From Agrocybe praecox (taxonomy: Eukaryota; Basidiomycota; Agaricomycetes; Agaricales; Agrocybaceae), in the NCBI GenBank assembly GCA_964017145.1, contig OZ024844.1, positions 4,092,001 to 4,156,000 of the forward strand: a stretch of DNA of 64,000 bases, given 5' to 3'. Below the pieces are notes generated by a model that was not told the origin of the DNA, did no database searches, and saw only the letters and a program-made list of their open reading frames with translations. Shown here piece after piece: positions 1 through 10,770 of this stretch. Each line of letters begins with the position of its first letter. The stretch's first letter is position 1. The translations under genes and the position numbers were made by a program.

Positions 1-908
1 GTAGCGGATGGTGTAAATTACATCTTTCATATCTTGAAAAACCAGGTCTTCTGTTTTCCATTCTCCTCCTAGTTCAGGAATATCATTGTCGATGATTTGG
101 TGTAATCCTCTGATGTTTTTATATGAAAGTCCTAGCTTCTCTTTTACCTAAAAATGAACAAATAAATATAGCATAAACATATACAGAGAAATAAAATTAC
201 GCCTGGAATAGCTAACAATCTGTCAAATGATTTATGACCAATGTTATCCTTGATTGCCCATCTTGCAATACGCCAATCCATTTCTGAGGCAAAAGGATAA
301 TAACTTTTAATGGGATTGATTGACTCCTGGTTAAGAAAACCTGGGACACTTTCATCCAACTCCTCTACAAGATTTTCGGAGTCCTTTTTGAAGAGTTGTT
401 TCCATTTCTCATGAAGTTGTTGATCGATCTTGATAACGATACCAGCCCCAGGATACTCTTCTATTATAATTTCATCATCATTATCCCACTCTCGACGCCC
501 TCTATTTGCCATTGTTGCTGGTCCAGGGCCAGCTTCACCAATTGTGATGGGCTCTTCTGGTTCCTCTGGTATAAAGTGAGCTGCATCTTCATCGTCTTCC
601 ATTAATTCATCAAAGTAATTTATCAAGTCATCTTGATAATCCTCTATATCCATGTCTTGGCTATCAGACTCCTTCTGACTCAGACCGGGAGGCAGATCTT
701 GTTGATTTGGTCCATCGTCTTCAGAGGTATACTGAGCTTCATCATCCTGAATGTCATCTGGTTGAAATAAAGAATCTGCGAGCTCTCGCTTCTTTCCTTT
801 TCCCCAGTGCCTGCATTTCTGTGCCATTTTAAGATGCGAAGACAGGCCCTTTATAGTTCGAAAATAGGAGTGGCAAACAGGACATTGGTTATCATCAAGG
901 AAGTTCAT
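1..908 (-). CDS. Plavaka-like (CACTA-related) transposase, N-terminal part, runs off the window
   Basis: The protein starts with a C2H2-like zinc finger (CPVC, then H and C in a SSHLKMAQKC context), then a long acidic linker, then a W-x-x-A-x-W-A block ending in a LLAIPG motif. This order is typical of Plavaka-type transposases of Agaricomycetes, in which the finger is thought to contact DNA and the catalytic core lies further downstream, here outside the window. Exon 1 is 201-908; an intron at 148-200 (GTAATT...TTTTAG) joins in phase to an exon whose product continues KEKLGLSYKN and stays open to base 1. The ATG at 908 puts the finger at residue 9, the usual place. No damage is seen in the visible part. 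The family call rests on remembered motif order, not on an alignment. Confidence 0.7.
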
Positions 909-1093
909 AATGAGAGTACAGATATGACAACGAGCAAAGTATGTATGTAGAAAGAATCAGATTCAACCCAGCAAGCTGCGACAAGGCCTTTGTTCCCACG
1001 AGATATATCTGCGACAGCAAAACTATAAAAAGAAAAGAAAAGATTCAGAAATAGAAGAGAAAGTCGTTATAGAATGATGTACTTTATGTTTGG

Positions 1094-1673
1094 TTAAAAA
1101 CGTGAGGATGATGGAGTAGGAGGGATGTTTATCATGGGGATTGAAGTTGGCGACTCAATACCATCGAGCACCCGATCATGAAAGGGGTTATGGAAGGGAT
1201 CGTCTTGATTGGAGAACATTTCTGCTGGAACCTTCGAAGGAGGAATGCACATTGTGCATGTATTCCAGACTAAAAATAAATGAAATGAAATTTGACAGGA
1301 AGCATAAAAAAACAAAATGCGTACCAGAGAGGGACACAGAAGAAATTAAAGCCCAGCAGCTATTGAAGAAGCCACTCTTGTTGAGTCTCTCCAATTCTTC
1401 CACCCGATCTTCTAAGCTCTGAAGCTTTTTCTTCTGGACCCCATTGACCTCTACCTCTAGACCAATAACCTTTGCATCATTGCGGACCCTGTAACGATGC
1501 AAATTGCCATCAAAATTGCGAACACTTGAGTCCAGACTCAGCATCAGCTTTCGAAGCTCTGCTATGCCAGGATTGCGCTTGGCGTCCATTGATGCATCCA
1601 CTGCAGCCACCAGGTTGGTAATCTGCTTTTGAAGGTTTAAAGGAGACATGTGGGACTGATTATACAGGGACAT
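1094..1673 (-). CDS. Small coiled-coil protein of unknown function, two exons
   Basis: Two exons (1325-1673 and 1094-1269) join across a 55-nt intron (GTACGC...TTTTAG) in phase 1, giving a protein of about 175 residues. The N-terminal half is helical, with a predicted coiled coil around a LEDRVEELERL segment. The C-terminal half is Pro/Ser/Asp-rich and ends in a PPTPSSSRF tail. I chose the ATG at 1673 because an upstream ATG lies before intron-like sequence. It is 185 bp upstream of the transposase gene on the same strand, so it may be accessory cargo of that element. I do not recognise a family. Confidence 0.5.
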
Positions 1674-1817
1674 GATGAGAACGTAGGATGTGGGTTGGAC
1701 TAAACCACTAATAAAGTTCTTTTTTTTCACTCTAGTGAGCTGACTTGATTTAGCTTCCCACGAAAAATATGTCATTTAGTGCCTAATTTGACCATCACTG
1801 CTTCTTACATATCAACC

Positions 1818-2679
1818 ATGATTCCCAAAAAGCGAAAAATAGAGCGCGAGTTCTCCGAAGTTCCAGAAACCCCTCAAAAAGAACTTTATGAGGTTAATGA
1901 TGTGTTCTTTAGCAGGGTAAATGTTTTTATGAGATTTTGATGCTCTGTACTAATTATAGAACAGACTGATCAGAGAACGGGCCTGCAAGGCTTGCAATCA
2001 AAACCGCCTGCTACAAAGATCAATATCCCAGACAAGAAAACAGTGGCATTCTATGACTCATCTCCACTGTCATCTCTACTGTCTGGGCCACTAGATGTCA
2101 GCGGTGCAATTGCAGAATATTCGCCATCCAAGAGTCCTAGTCTCTCTCCTGTTCCAGACCACAGGATATATGGCTGGTCAGCGATAGTTGATTATTATGA
2201 GAGAAATTATAACAAGCCTCCTCCCTTCAATGATGAGGTATGTTCGGAGACCATTGTCTCAATCACTGATACAGATAATGTGTGTTGTTTAGACTAGGTG
2301 GAAAATGATGGACGAAGCATGCGATACTCCACCTAAATCTAGAGGATCATCAAAAAGAGACGAGACTCTGAAAAATCCCGAGCCATCAGCAAAACGGGTC
2401 AGATTCATTTCCCCACTCAAGCTATTTCATAATAGCGATGAGGTAAAGTTGGAGCCAGCAATGGACGAAAGTGGTATTTCCTATGGCCATGAAGTAAAGT
2501 TGGAGCCAGCGATGAACGATAGCAAGGAGGCAAAGTTGGAGGCAGCAATTCAAGAAGCTAAATTTATTCAAGGAGAAATAGAGTTTTTGAATGAAAGTAT
2601 GAAGTCGTTGGTAGAAAAGCAGAGGGATTACATTAGTAAATATAACGCTCTTAGAGCAATCATCGATGCTAAAAAATAG
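1818..2679 (+). CDS. Unknown nuclear-type protein with internal repeats and C-terminal coiled coil, three exons
   Basis: Exons 1818-1916, 1965-2237 and 2293-2679 join in phase 0 across introns of 48 and 55 nt, giving about 252 residues. The start MIPKKRKIERE looks like a classical basic nuclear localisation signal. The middle is Ser/Pro-rich. The third exon carries three degenerate copies of an EVKLEPAM / EAKLEAAI motif, followed by a helical stretch (GEIEFLNESMKSLVEKQ) expected to form a coiled coil. The gene is divergent from the coiled-coil gene at 1094-1673 and lies between two transposon-type genes. I know no family for it; a role as DNA-binding or partner protein of the element is only a guess. 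Confidence 0.55.
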
Positions 2680-3109
2680 ATTTAGGTGTAGAATTTATTG
2701 ACAATGCCAACTTTGCTGGAGACTCAAATGGCCCAAAGGAATGAAAGCAAAAAAGAGTTGAAATATGGTGAATTGTGATAGTAAGTGTTGAAGTTGTTGT
2801 GTTGTTGATTTTGAGGTCCTTTGATAATGGATGTTGAATGGTATTCTTGAATTTATCTTGTTGGTATAAGTCACACAAAATGAGAGCAGGCAAAAAAGCA
2901 AAAAGCGCAAAAAAACAATAATATACTTATCATACTTGTAGGTACAAAAAAAAAGTAAAGTAGTCTAATAAACAGTGCTGTATGTACATAAGCAAGGCGA
3001 AACTCAAAAAAAACAAAGGTGTCCATGAAAAGCAGGCAAGAAGGTCAGAGAAATAGAAGTAGATTCAAGGATTAAAATACTAGTGGGCGCTCAGCTTTTG
3101 ACAAAAGAA
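2680..3109. other. Convergent intergenic spacer
   Basis: About 430 bp of AT-rich sequence between the convergent 3' ends of two genes, with several A-runs. No coding sequence, repeat or RNA gene is visible; it probably holds both 3' UTRs. Confidence 0.5.
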
Positions 3110-6100
3110 CTACAATCCACCCATATGAAGTTGATCCAAAAATCTTTCCGAATGGTCTTCAAGCTTCTTGGAAAGCCTGCGCTGGTTTCCGTTTATGCGC
3201 ACACTTAATCTCCATTCAGACTGTGTCAATGGTTGAGCATCACCTCTTCGAATACTTTGCATACGCTTGTTAAACCATGCTTCAAGATATTCAGTCCAAA
3301 AAGGGTATGCTACATTTGCTTTCCATGTTTTGTCCGTTGGCCACCAGGACTTGATGACGATTTCAACCTTTTCAGCTAAAATAATGATTAGTATTAGAAT
3401 TTTATTTTATTTTCAAAGAATTTCATACCTTGTTCACATCTATACGCACCACATATAACATCCATTTCTGCTTCTGAGCAAACATCATCAAAGTAGCCTT
3501 TCCCATCATTGGTCTTGTACTCAACGCAAGTGTCTGTATGCTTCCACTTGCTGGATAAAACATCATCAAAGCTGCAGTCAACACTTCAGTGAACCAGTGA
3601 CATGACCTCTTAGGCCATTCAATTCCTGATAGGAAATAAACCTAAGAGACCCTATGATAATGTTTTATAGAAACATTTTTGTTCAAAACATTTCTTTCAA
3701 AACATTTCTGTCCTTTAAAAATGTTTTTGATGTTTAAATATAGAGGTGTAGAAATGTTTTTGATGTTTAAATTTAGAGGTGCAGAAATGTTTTTAATAGT
3801 AAAATGTTTTCAAATGCAAAAACATTTTTAAAGGACAGAAATGTTTTGAAAGAAATGTTTTGAACAAAAATGTTTCTATAAAACATTATCATAGGGTCTC
3901 TTAGGTTTATTTCCTATCAGGAATTGAATGGCCTAAGAGGTCATGTCACTGGTTCACTGAAGTGCAGTCAACAGACAACCTCCAAACAATACCCCCAGTT
4001 TTCAGAGCCTTTTTCGCTATCTCATTGTTGCTAAGCAATGCTCGTCGATCCTGGCGGTACGATTCGTAATCAGCTGCATTAAAAACATAGCCTGCAGTTC
4101 TGAAATGTATGTAAGGTTGGTAGACACGCATTGGTTCCTTATATCCAGTGTTGGGAAATAGAACTTGGAATTGAATTCCTTTTTGAAGCAGTTCCCGACA
4201 GATTTCGTAGTCGCCCATATTATCTTCATATCTGCATATCATGAGAGCCAATGAGGCGGTCTTTACACCAAGACTCCATTCCACAGTAGATGGGTGTCCC
4301 ATGTTGAGCATAAAAATATGAGAGTCATGCGAGCGTATTTTTTTGACATATCTTTTACCCCCAATACCAGCTAAGGGATATCGGCATACTCGGAACAGGT
4401 CCCAGTTCTCTGGTAAAGGACTCTTGCCTACAGTGCACAATCCCATCAAGAAATTCAGAGCTGCCGACGATACATCAGACCGAAAGAAGTTTTCATCAAC
4501 TGCATCCTTTCCAAGCAGATTGCTGTACATGATTTTATCCTTGTCGTTGAGCTGCAGATTTGGAGATAATGACTCAGGATCCAAAGGAGGAATGTATCCC
4601 ATATATTGATGGAGAATATCGATTGCCTCATACTCATTCGCATCATCCATCATCAATTCCTCCCAGGTTAGAAGCTGATTGGACCAGTAGTAGTGACCCT
4701 TCAGATTGTCGTGACCAGTACTACTCGATTCAGACTCCAGTGGATAATTTGCCATGTCATCCTCCATGTTGTAATGCTCCTCTTCTTGTCTGCCATACAA
4801 TACCTGATTCATCATGTCTTCTTCCTCCATTTCATCCTCTTCCTTGTCACCAAATGCAGAACAGCAGTCCCATTCCCCAAATACGCTGCTATATTGTTTC
4901 TGATTTCTGCCGTAAAAGATCAGAGTATCCTCTTTTTCAGCGCGTGTGACTGTTCTTCTTTGGTAAACATCCATTTCATCTCGCTCCCATACAAAGACCT
5001 TTATCTTTTGGAATCCTCCAGCATTATCCCTTTGCAACCGCCTCCTTTTGGTCTCCTGAGACTCCTTTTCTTCAATTTCCTTAGTCCGTCTAGCTCTTTC
5101 CTCTATAAAAGCATTTAAAACTGACTTTGGATCTACAGCGCTCGGTGTCGTGGTCAAAAAGGTGGTGGCAAATTGCATAGATTCAGGAGAAGGAGCAAAT
5201 TTTGATAGATTATTATCGTCTATTTCTCTTCGTCCCCATTTGTACCATACCGGTATATTGAACTCGACAAACCATTCCACAGGGAATTGATGTTTCATAG
5301 GATCTACTAAATCAACTATGACCCCCACTCGTTCAACGCTACCATCAAATGCACCACATGTGGCATTTACGGCGGAAACAAAACCCTCATACCAATCCTC
5401 TTGTACCAGTGTTCGAAACCAGGTAAACTTTTCAATTGCTTTGCCCCCGGAAGGTTCAATAGTCTCGCAGACAGCTATAGCATAAGATAGTCTGCATAGC
5501 AAGTAGGAGTACCACTCCCTGCAGCGCACAATATCTGCACGCAATTCCTCGTTGCTGGTATGTTTTACACCGCATGTAAATGCACGTTCGATGATAGTGG
5601 GTGTCGGCGGCATGTTTCCTATGTTTGAAAGGGAATTAAAGGAAAGCTTGAGACTGTGCTCAAGTCTATGCCAACGAATTATATCCTGGCTCCTCATGTA
5701 AAAGGTTTTGTCTTTGTTTCGACAATGATAGACTGGTGTCTCCAAAGCCCATCCAAAGGGTCCTTTTTGGATAGGATTTATATCTAGGAATGCCAGGTGG
5801 GCGTACTCCAATGTCCACCATCTAGGCTCACGAAGGATCTCTATAGAGTCTTGCTTTGGGTTAAAAGAAAGTGGTTCTTTCGATGGTTTTGGAGGAACAT
5901 TTATAAGGGGTCTGCGGCAGTTTGGAGAATAAAAAAGATTGCCATTGATCAAACATGTACGCCCGATAGATCCTGCCTGCCTTTCTGAGCCCTCAAAAGT
6001 TTTCTGAGTTGCTTCATAGAACTTATGATACCTGTCTTTGCCAAAATACATCGGCCACATGAGAGGTCCAATTTCATGGCGTGTTTCACTGTAACCATCA

Positions 6101-6129
6101 TTATTTAACTTCACGTGTGTTGACCCCAT
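3110..6129 (-). pseudogene. Large Agaricomycete orphan gene, 3' end split by a MITE
   Basis: A 727-codon open frame (6129 down to 3946) encodes a protein with Trp-rich blocks (WYKWGRREID), an acidic middle (EEDEMEEEDM) and a C-terminal block (HFRTAGYVF, then GGIVWRL) that I associate with widespread uncharacterised proteins of Agaricomycetes, often near transposons. The frame stops 5 codons into a 381-bp MITE. On the far side of the element the same frame resumes (SFDDVLSSKWKH), crosses a small intron at about 3376-3430, and ends LDQLHMGGL-stop at 3110. The original protein was therefore about 140 residues longer. The truncated product could still be made; loss of the tail may or may not kill it. 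No catalytic motif recognised. Confidence 0.6.
3583..3963. mobile_element. 381-bp MITE, Mutator-like by target duplication
   Basis: The element begins ACTTCAGTGAACC and ends with its exact reverse complement. The inverted arms (3583-3729 and the mirror stretch ending at 3963) are identical over about 147 bp as read. The flanks carry a 9-bp direct duplication GCAGTCAAC at 3574-3582 and 3964-3972. A 9-bp duplication with long inverted arms points to the MULE superfamily. The loop holds about two and a half copies of a 33-bp AT-rich unit starting ATGTTTTTGATG. There is no coding capacity. Identical arms suggest recent insertion. Confidence 0.9.
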
Positions 6130-6461
6130 GTCTAAAGTCCCTGGAATTTATGGTAGAGTACTTCAAGATTCTGATATAAAATGTTAGCATTCAGCCGCAG
6201 AACGGAAAGAGAAGAGAAACTCACCAAAATATGTTTCCAGCTAAAAATCTAGCTGACAAAAGTAATTCCCAATAGGTAAGCCAAAGGTCTAGTACTATCA
6301 TCCATCAATATTAGTATTAGCAGCAAAGAAACGTGAAAAAAAACTTACCAAAATGCAATATAGAAATGCGGTGCCAACTGTAGCACACGGTGTTTAGAGA
6401 ACTTCACCAAAAACCTGGCCTCCTATGATGCTCTTCTTATATCAGACCAATTCGAAATCTT

Positions 6462-6825
6462 GTGGTTTGAAGTCCGGGCGTAAGCAGTTTGACGATGAAT
6501 GTCCAAAACAAAGGAGAGAAAGAGGTACAAATTCTGTGATTTGAAGTCCGGGCGTACGCAGAAGTTGTGTTTTTTTGGTATTTACGCGTGGTTTCAGATA
6601 TGAGTAGAGAATCTCAGATCAAATCTATCAACCAACGCAAATATGATAGGCCGACGATGGATGTCGAAAGCGAAGGAGAGAAAGAGGTACAAATTTTGCG
6701 ATTTGAAGTCCGGGCGTACGCAGAAGTTGTGTTATTTTGGTATTTACGCGTGGTTTCAGATATGAGTAGAGAACCTCAGATCAAATCTAGCCACCAACGC
6801 GAATATGATAGACTGAAGATGAGAA
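6462..6825. repeat. Tandem direct repeat, about 162-bp unit, two and a half copies
   Basis: A unit starting GATTTGAAGTCCGGGCGTA is seen in full at 6538-6699 and again at 6700-6825 (shortened). A partial, internally deleted copy lies at 6462-6537. The copies differ by scattered substitutions. The block sits about 330 bp upstream of the start of the split orphan gene, where subterminal repeats of a large DNA transposon could be expected. An 88-codon open frame across the copies is just a by-product of the repetition. Confidence 0.8.
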
Positions 6826-7280
6826 AGGAGTGAAAGAAGTACGAAGCTGATAAGAATAGAAAGAAAAGACAGTGCCCTGAAATTCGGCGAAATCTCCGAT
6901 TGTCACAACTGTCACACTGTGTGAACTTACTATTTCTGGAATCCGTTCAACTTTCATTTACATACCCCCTATTATTACTTTCGAAGAGGTAGCTTAGTAC
7001 AGCCTCTTCTATAGACTTTAAGTTGAACAATTATTAAAACTGAAAACTCTCTGGGTACAGTCGAGTTTGGAATATATCTTACGCGAAGAACAGAAGAACC
7101 AAACCGTCGCATGCGATGTTATTTCCCACGGTAATCCTGCAGCTCACGATCAGCTACCAGAGAAGGCACCTACTAGACGGATGATTCCAAATTTTTGCGT
7201 TGATTTAAACTAACATACAAGAAGCATGTTTATTAAATAGGATACAATACATACTAGCCCCGTGTCAACCTTCGTCTGCT
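6826..7280. other. Spacer between repeat block and GT90 relic
   Basis: No gene is visible. The only notable item is the first copy of the dispersed repeat at 7104-7136. Confidence 0.5.
7104..7136 (+). repeat. Dispersed repeat, copy 1 (palindrome-containing)
   Basis: 33 bp beginning CCGTCGCATGCGATG and ending TTTCCCACGGTAATC, with the 10-bp palindrome TCGCATGCGA inside. It is identical to copy 2 at 8907 and similar to copy 3 at 14472, all in the same orientation. Confidence 0.8.
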
Positions 7281-8327
7281 TCAACTCCCTTTCCTCCTCA
7301 ACCTCGGTAACTCATTGCCTCTATCCTCGCCCATCATCCTTGCGTACTCTAATGTCAGTCTGCATGAAAAGAGATCTGGTCAACATTCAGCTTATAAAAA
7401 TGGTAAAAACACCCCCACCTAAATAGATAACTTACTATCAAATCCTGCTTTCGCCAAAAGGTTTTACTCTATTCTCTCCTGGCCGCCGCAATCACTTTTA
7501 CCATCTCTTAATAGGCACCATTCCCATTGGCATCGTCGCGGGAAAACAGTAGCGCGTCATTCAGATCAGAAAGGTCAACCTGGATAGGGATGTAATGTAT
7601 CCATGGAGCGACGCGGTCTGCATACCATTCAGGGTATATGGTCCACTTGAAGATTAAAGGGTTGGAAGTCATTAACCGTTTGAAACGACCTGACCAGCCA
7701 TTCCCGTCCATCTGAGAAAGAATGTAATGATGGTGTTGAGAAGCGTCCTCGTAATGAGTATAAAAAGGAAGAGAAGGAATGGCTAAGTTACATTAACGGC
7801 ATATTTATAATTCCCAGCCTCACAAATACTTTGCCAGTCCCTCCATGGATAAATTCTCTCCATCTCATCACACACCTCCGGAAGACACCCAGTTGGCATC
7901 CCACCAAAGGCAACGTCCATAACCGCAGGACTCAGCTGGGCTTTCTTCATCTTCTTTAGTTCGCCGATCTTTTCTCCTGGCTTCCTGTCTGGAGGAAGCA
8001 GCTTGAGTGTCCTGTTGAGGTCATTCGTGAACTCCACGAGAAAATCGTGGTGTGAATTCCTCCACCGCACATTTTGTGATGCATTCCAGTGGCGCTGCCC
8101 CTCCAGAGTAGTCTCTCGCTGAGCTTGTCGTCCCATTCTGGGTCGTCCTTTCGAGGGTGGATGTCTTCCACCCAACCATAAGGAACGGGGAAACGAATGT
8201 TGTGATGGACAGTCGTGTTGCAATACGAAAACTCTGGGACTAGGACGGTCTGTGGCGAAGGACCATAATTATGCGAAGGGAATTGCCCATGATGGTAGAA
8301 ATGTTTTGGGTGAATGCAAGGATCCAT
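7281..8327 (-). pseudogene. Glycosyltransferase family 90 (CAP10-like) relic
   Basis: The minus strand holds ordered pieces of a GT90 protein. They are: PHPRKDDPEW-type substrate region with LLWRGSATG; a block ending NYKYAVNV; the hallmark DGNGWSGRFKRL; FPEWY-like YPEWYADRVAPW; a DANGNGAY segment; FWRKQDL; and LTLEYARMMGEDRG with a final stop at 7281. Damage is clear. A frameshift falls near 8050 between the WRGS and HHDFLVEF blocks. In-frame stops follow GAY and RRE, the second where the family normally has Trp. The N-terminal third of the gene is missing. GT90 enzymes transfer xylose or glucose in the secretory pathway; this copy cannot work as read. Confidence 0.8.
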
Positions 8328-8906
8328 AGTCTGGACATGGTCGTAAATGAACGTTTTCTATGCTGCAGTCTCTGCGGCACTCGCACCGAACCTCGATTTC
8401 CATCTCCTGCATCAACAGACCTAACATATGAGGGAGGCGTTGGTCTGCCTGTGCGTTACCTGGTCTAAGATATATTATCGTAATACAGTTTTATTATGCT
8501 TTCTCGAATCACTCTCTTGGCTATCTGGAATAAATTTAAATTTTGATCCAATTTGCAAATTTTGGTCTTGGTATTCCGTCTCAGTCTTGAATAACTTGCC
8601 TTTCTCTTTGAACCGAGAACTTGCGTCCGTTACGATTCATTCAACCTAAGCCCCGTTGTCGAGTCTGTCTGAAGCTCAGCTGTAGGTACGATGCCGAGTA
8701 CAGCATGCCTCGGGCGGCAGGCTTGGAGTCGTGTGGGCTACCACCTTATGATGTGACGTCAGACGTCCGTTCGTCGTGGTTGTGTCTTACAGCCATCTGT
8801 TCCGTTAAGTTTACAATGCCGATGAATTCTTCAGTCTTTCCTGGACGCGGACTTCAAGCAAGAAATTCGGATTTAATCTTGATTCCATCGAGCATCTGTC
8901 GAGTGT

Positions 8907-8939
8907 CCGTCGCATGCGATGTTATTTCCCACGGTAATC
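8907..8939 (+). repeat. Dispersed repeat, copy 2
   Basis: Same 33-bp sequence as copy 1 at 7104, 1,803 bp further on and in the same orientation. Confidence 0.8.
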
Positions 8940-9390
8940 TGAAGCAGAAGGATGAGTGAAACTGTAAGTATTCTTTGAATATTGATTATGGCGAACATCG
9001 TATGGTCATTTGAATAAAATGTTCTGCAAACAAGCTCTCATCGTCCAAAGTAACAGGTACCTGAGGTGAACTAAGAGGCGTTGTCGACATATTGGCTACC
9101 GAGTGACCGATTTAACATTCCAGCCTGGAAGTCAGGTATAATATCACAAAAGCCGTAGCTTTGTGAGACTCGCGTAGAGTAGACAGATCAAAACCAAAAT
9201 ATGATCGTGTCCTGTTTCCTTCAACGTGAGTGTCCACTATTTTTCTCTCTCGGTCAACTTGAGACCCTCCTTTCCACTTAGCTGATGTTGTTCATGCCGG
9301 CCTATGACTATCTTTCTCCTCATTGGCAGGTTCAGACTCCAGTCGCAAAGCACAGTTCTCTACCAAGCATACAGCTGACAAGGACACAAA

Positions 9391-9610
9391 TTAGGTAAGT
9401 ACGAAGTGTCTCTGAATCGACTCAACACTTACCCTATTAAATAGTCGGATCACTTTTCAATCTCAAACGACAGAGGTTTAGCGATGCCACTCGACCATGA
9501 GCGTACGGGGCACGGCTTCATATACATCAAAAGTGTTCTGGAATAACGATGAGATTGCCGAAGGGAGTTTTCCGTGAGTGGGAATTCTTTCTTGCGTCAA
9601 AATGAGAAAC
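9391..9610 (+). repeat. Duplicated intron-exon-intron module, copy A
   Basis: It starts with an intron-like GGTAAGTACGAAGTGT...TAG, then an exon-like segment containing GTGTTCTGGAATAACGATGA, then GTGAGTGGGAATTC. The same order with diverged sequence recurs at 10428-10625. In both copies the matching frame reads VFW(G/N)(D/N)(N/D), which argues for ancestral coding sequence. Confidence 0.5.
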
Positions 9611-10427
9611 TTACCTTAATAGGTCGCTTTCAACATTCCCAAAATCCAATGCAGTCAATTGCAACACAACCGCGGGTATGAAGCGTCTCCGCGTCGTTTC
9701 CGAGGTTAAGCTCTCCGATTTGAGTATCCCTTTCAGTGCGGCGGCCTCTGCCTCTGTTTTCCGTGCTCTAGTAGAACCTAGAAATATGTGAGTTTGAAAA
9801 AATTCAAGGAGGAATCAATTTACTTCTTCTAATAATCTCTCCTTCCTAGCCAAACATTGTTGAGACCTTCACTTTCTGGTTTACGACACCAGTTCGTAAA
9901 TCTGCTAGGATCTTCGTGGTGCCGCCAGGGGTGAAGGAAACTCATTTGTTGGGTGACGGTGGTGTTGGGTGTAGGAAAGCTGAAGATGCATCGCCTGGAT
10001 CAAGGATGGTTGACTTCAGATGGGGTCGAGGGGTCGATCCGGTGCCTTCAAGGTCATCTGCAAGGGCGCAGGCATTACCTGTGATCGTGCAGTGAGATAT
10101 GAAGAACTAGAATGGACCTTCAATACGTCCCTGCGGCTGATAAAGGTATTCCTAAAGAACAGTAAGTAAATGATGCGGGATAAAATCACACTACTTAGGG
10201 GATAACGTACGTGATGGACTGGAAGAGTGTTTGCGATGACTTGGAGATGGAATCCCTTCTCGTATAATATTATCCTCTTGGGTTTCCCGTCTGAATTGGG
10301 CTATGCCAGATTCGAAAGGACATCATGACTTGATCTACATATCGTGGACATAGGTACGGGTACGGAATACGACGATGAAGGTGTCATGGAGAATTCAATG
10401 TTGCTATAAAGGCAACGAGAATCTGGA

Positions 10428-10625
10428 TTTGGTAAGTACGAATGTTTCTGAAGCAAAGAAACACGACACTTACCTTGCTAGATTTCAACCGCCACCACTT
10501 TCACACATCTGTCTATGATAACACTAGCCCACACATGGGCGAAGCACACTGTTGGGGAACTCAGATGTGTTCTGGGGCGACAACGACGGCACTGGTGAGT
10601 AAGAATTCATGCTCGCGTCGAGTAC
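10428..10625 (+). repeat. Duplicated intron-exon-intron module, copy B
   Basis: Diverged partner of 9391-9610: GGTAAGTACGAATGTTTCTG...CTAG, an exon-like segment with GTGTTCTGGGGCGACAACGA, then GTGAGTAAGAATTC. The introns resemble each other as much as the exons do, so the duplication was at DNA level. Confidence 0.5.
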
Positions 10626-10698
10626 CTGTTGTAGCCACAGCGCTTGGACAGACTATTCAATGACATCATTGTTTCCTGCTTCATGCCAGCGAGAGGAC

Positions 10699-10770
10699 GC
10701 CGAGGAGGACGAGAGGAGGACGAGAGGAGGACGAGAGGAGGACGAGAGGAGGACGAGAGGAGGACGAGAG
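10699..10770 (+). repeat. 11-bp minisatellite
   Basis: About six tandem copies of GACGAGAGGAG in a purine-rich run. It creates long spurious open frames (Asp/Glu/Arg-rich or Leu/Ser-rich) on both strands that should not be read as genes. Confidence 0.85.

Noticed and set aside
6567..6833. 88-codon frame
   Set aside because: It spans two copies of the 162-bp direct repeat and simply repeats itself.
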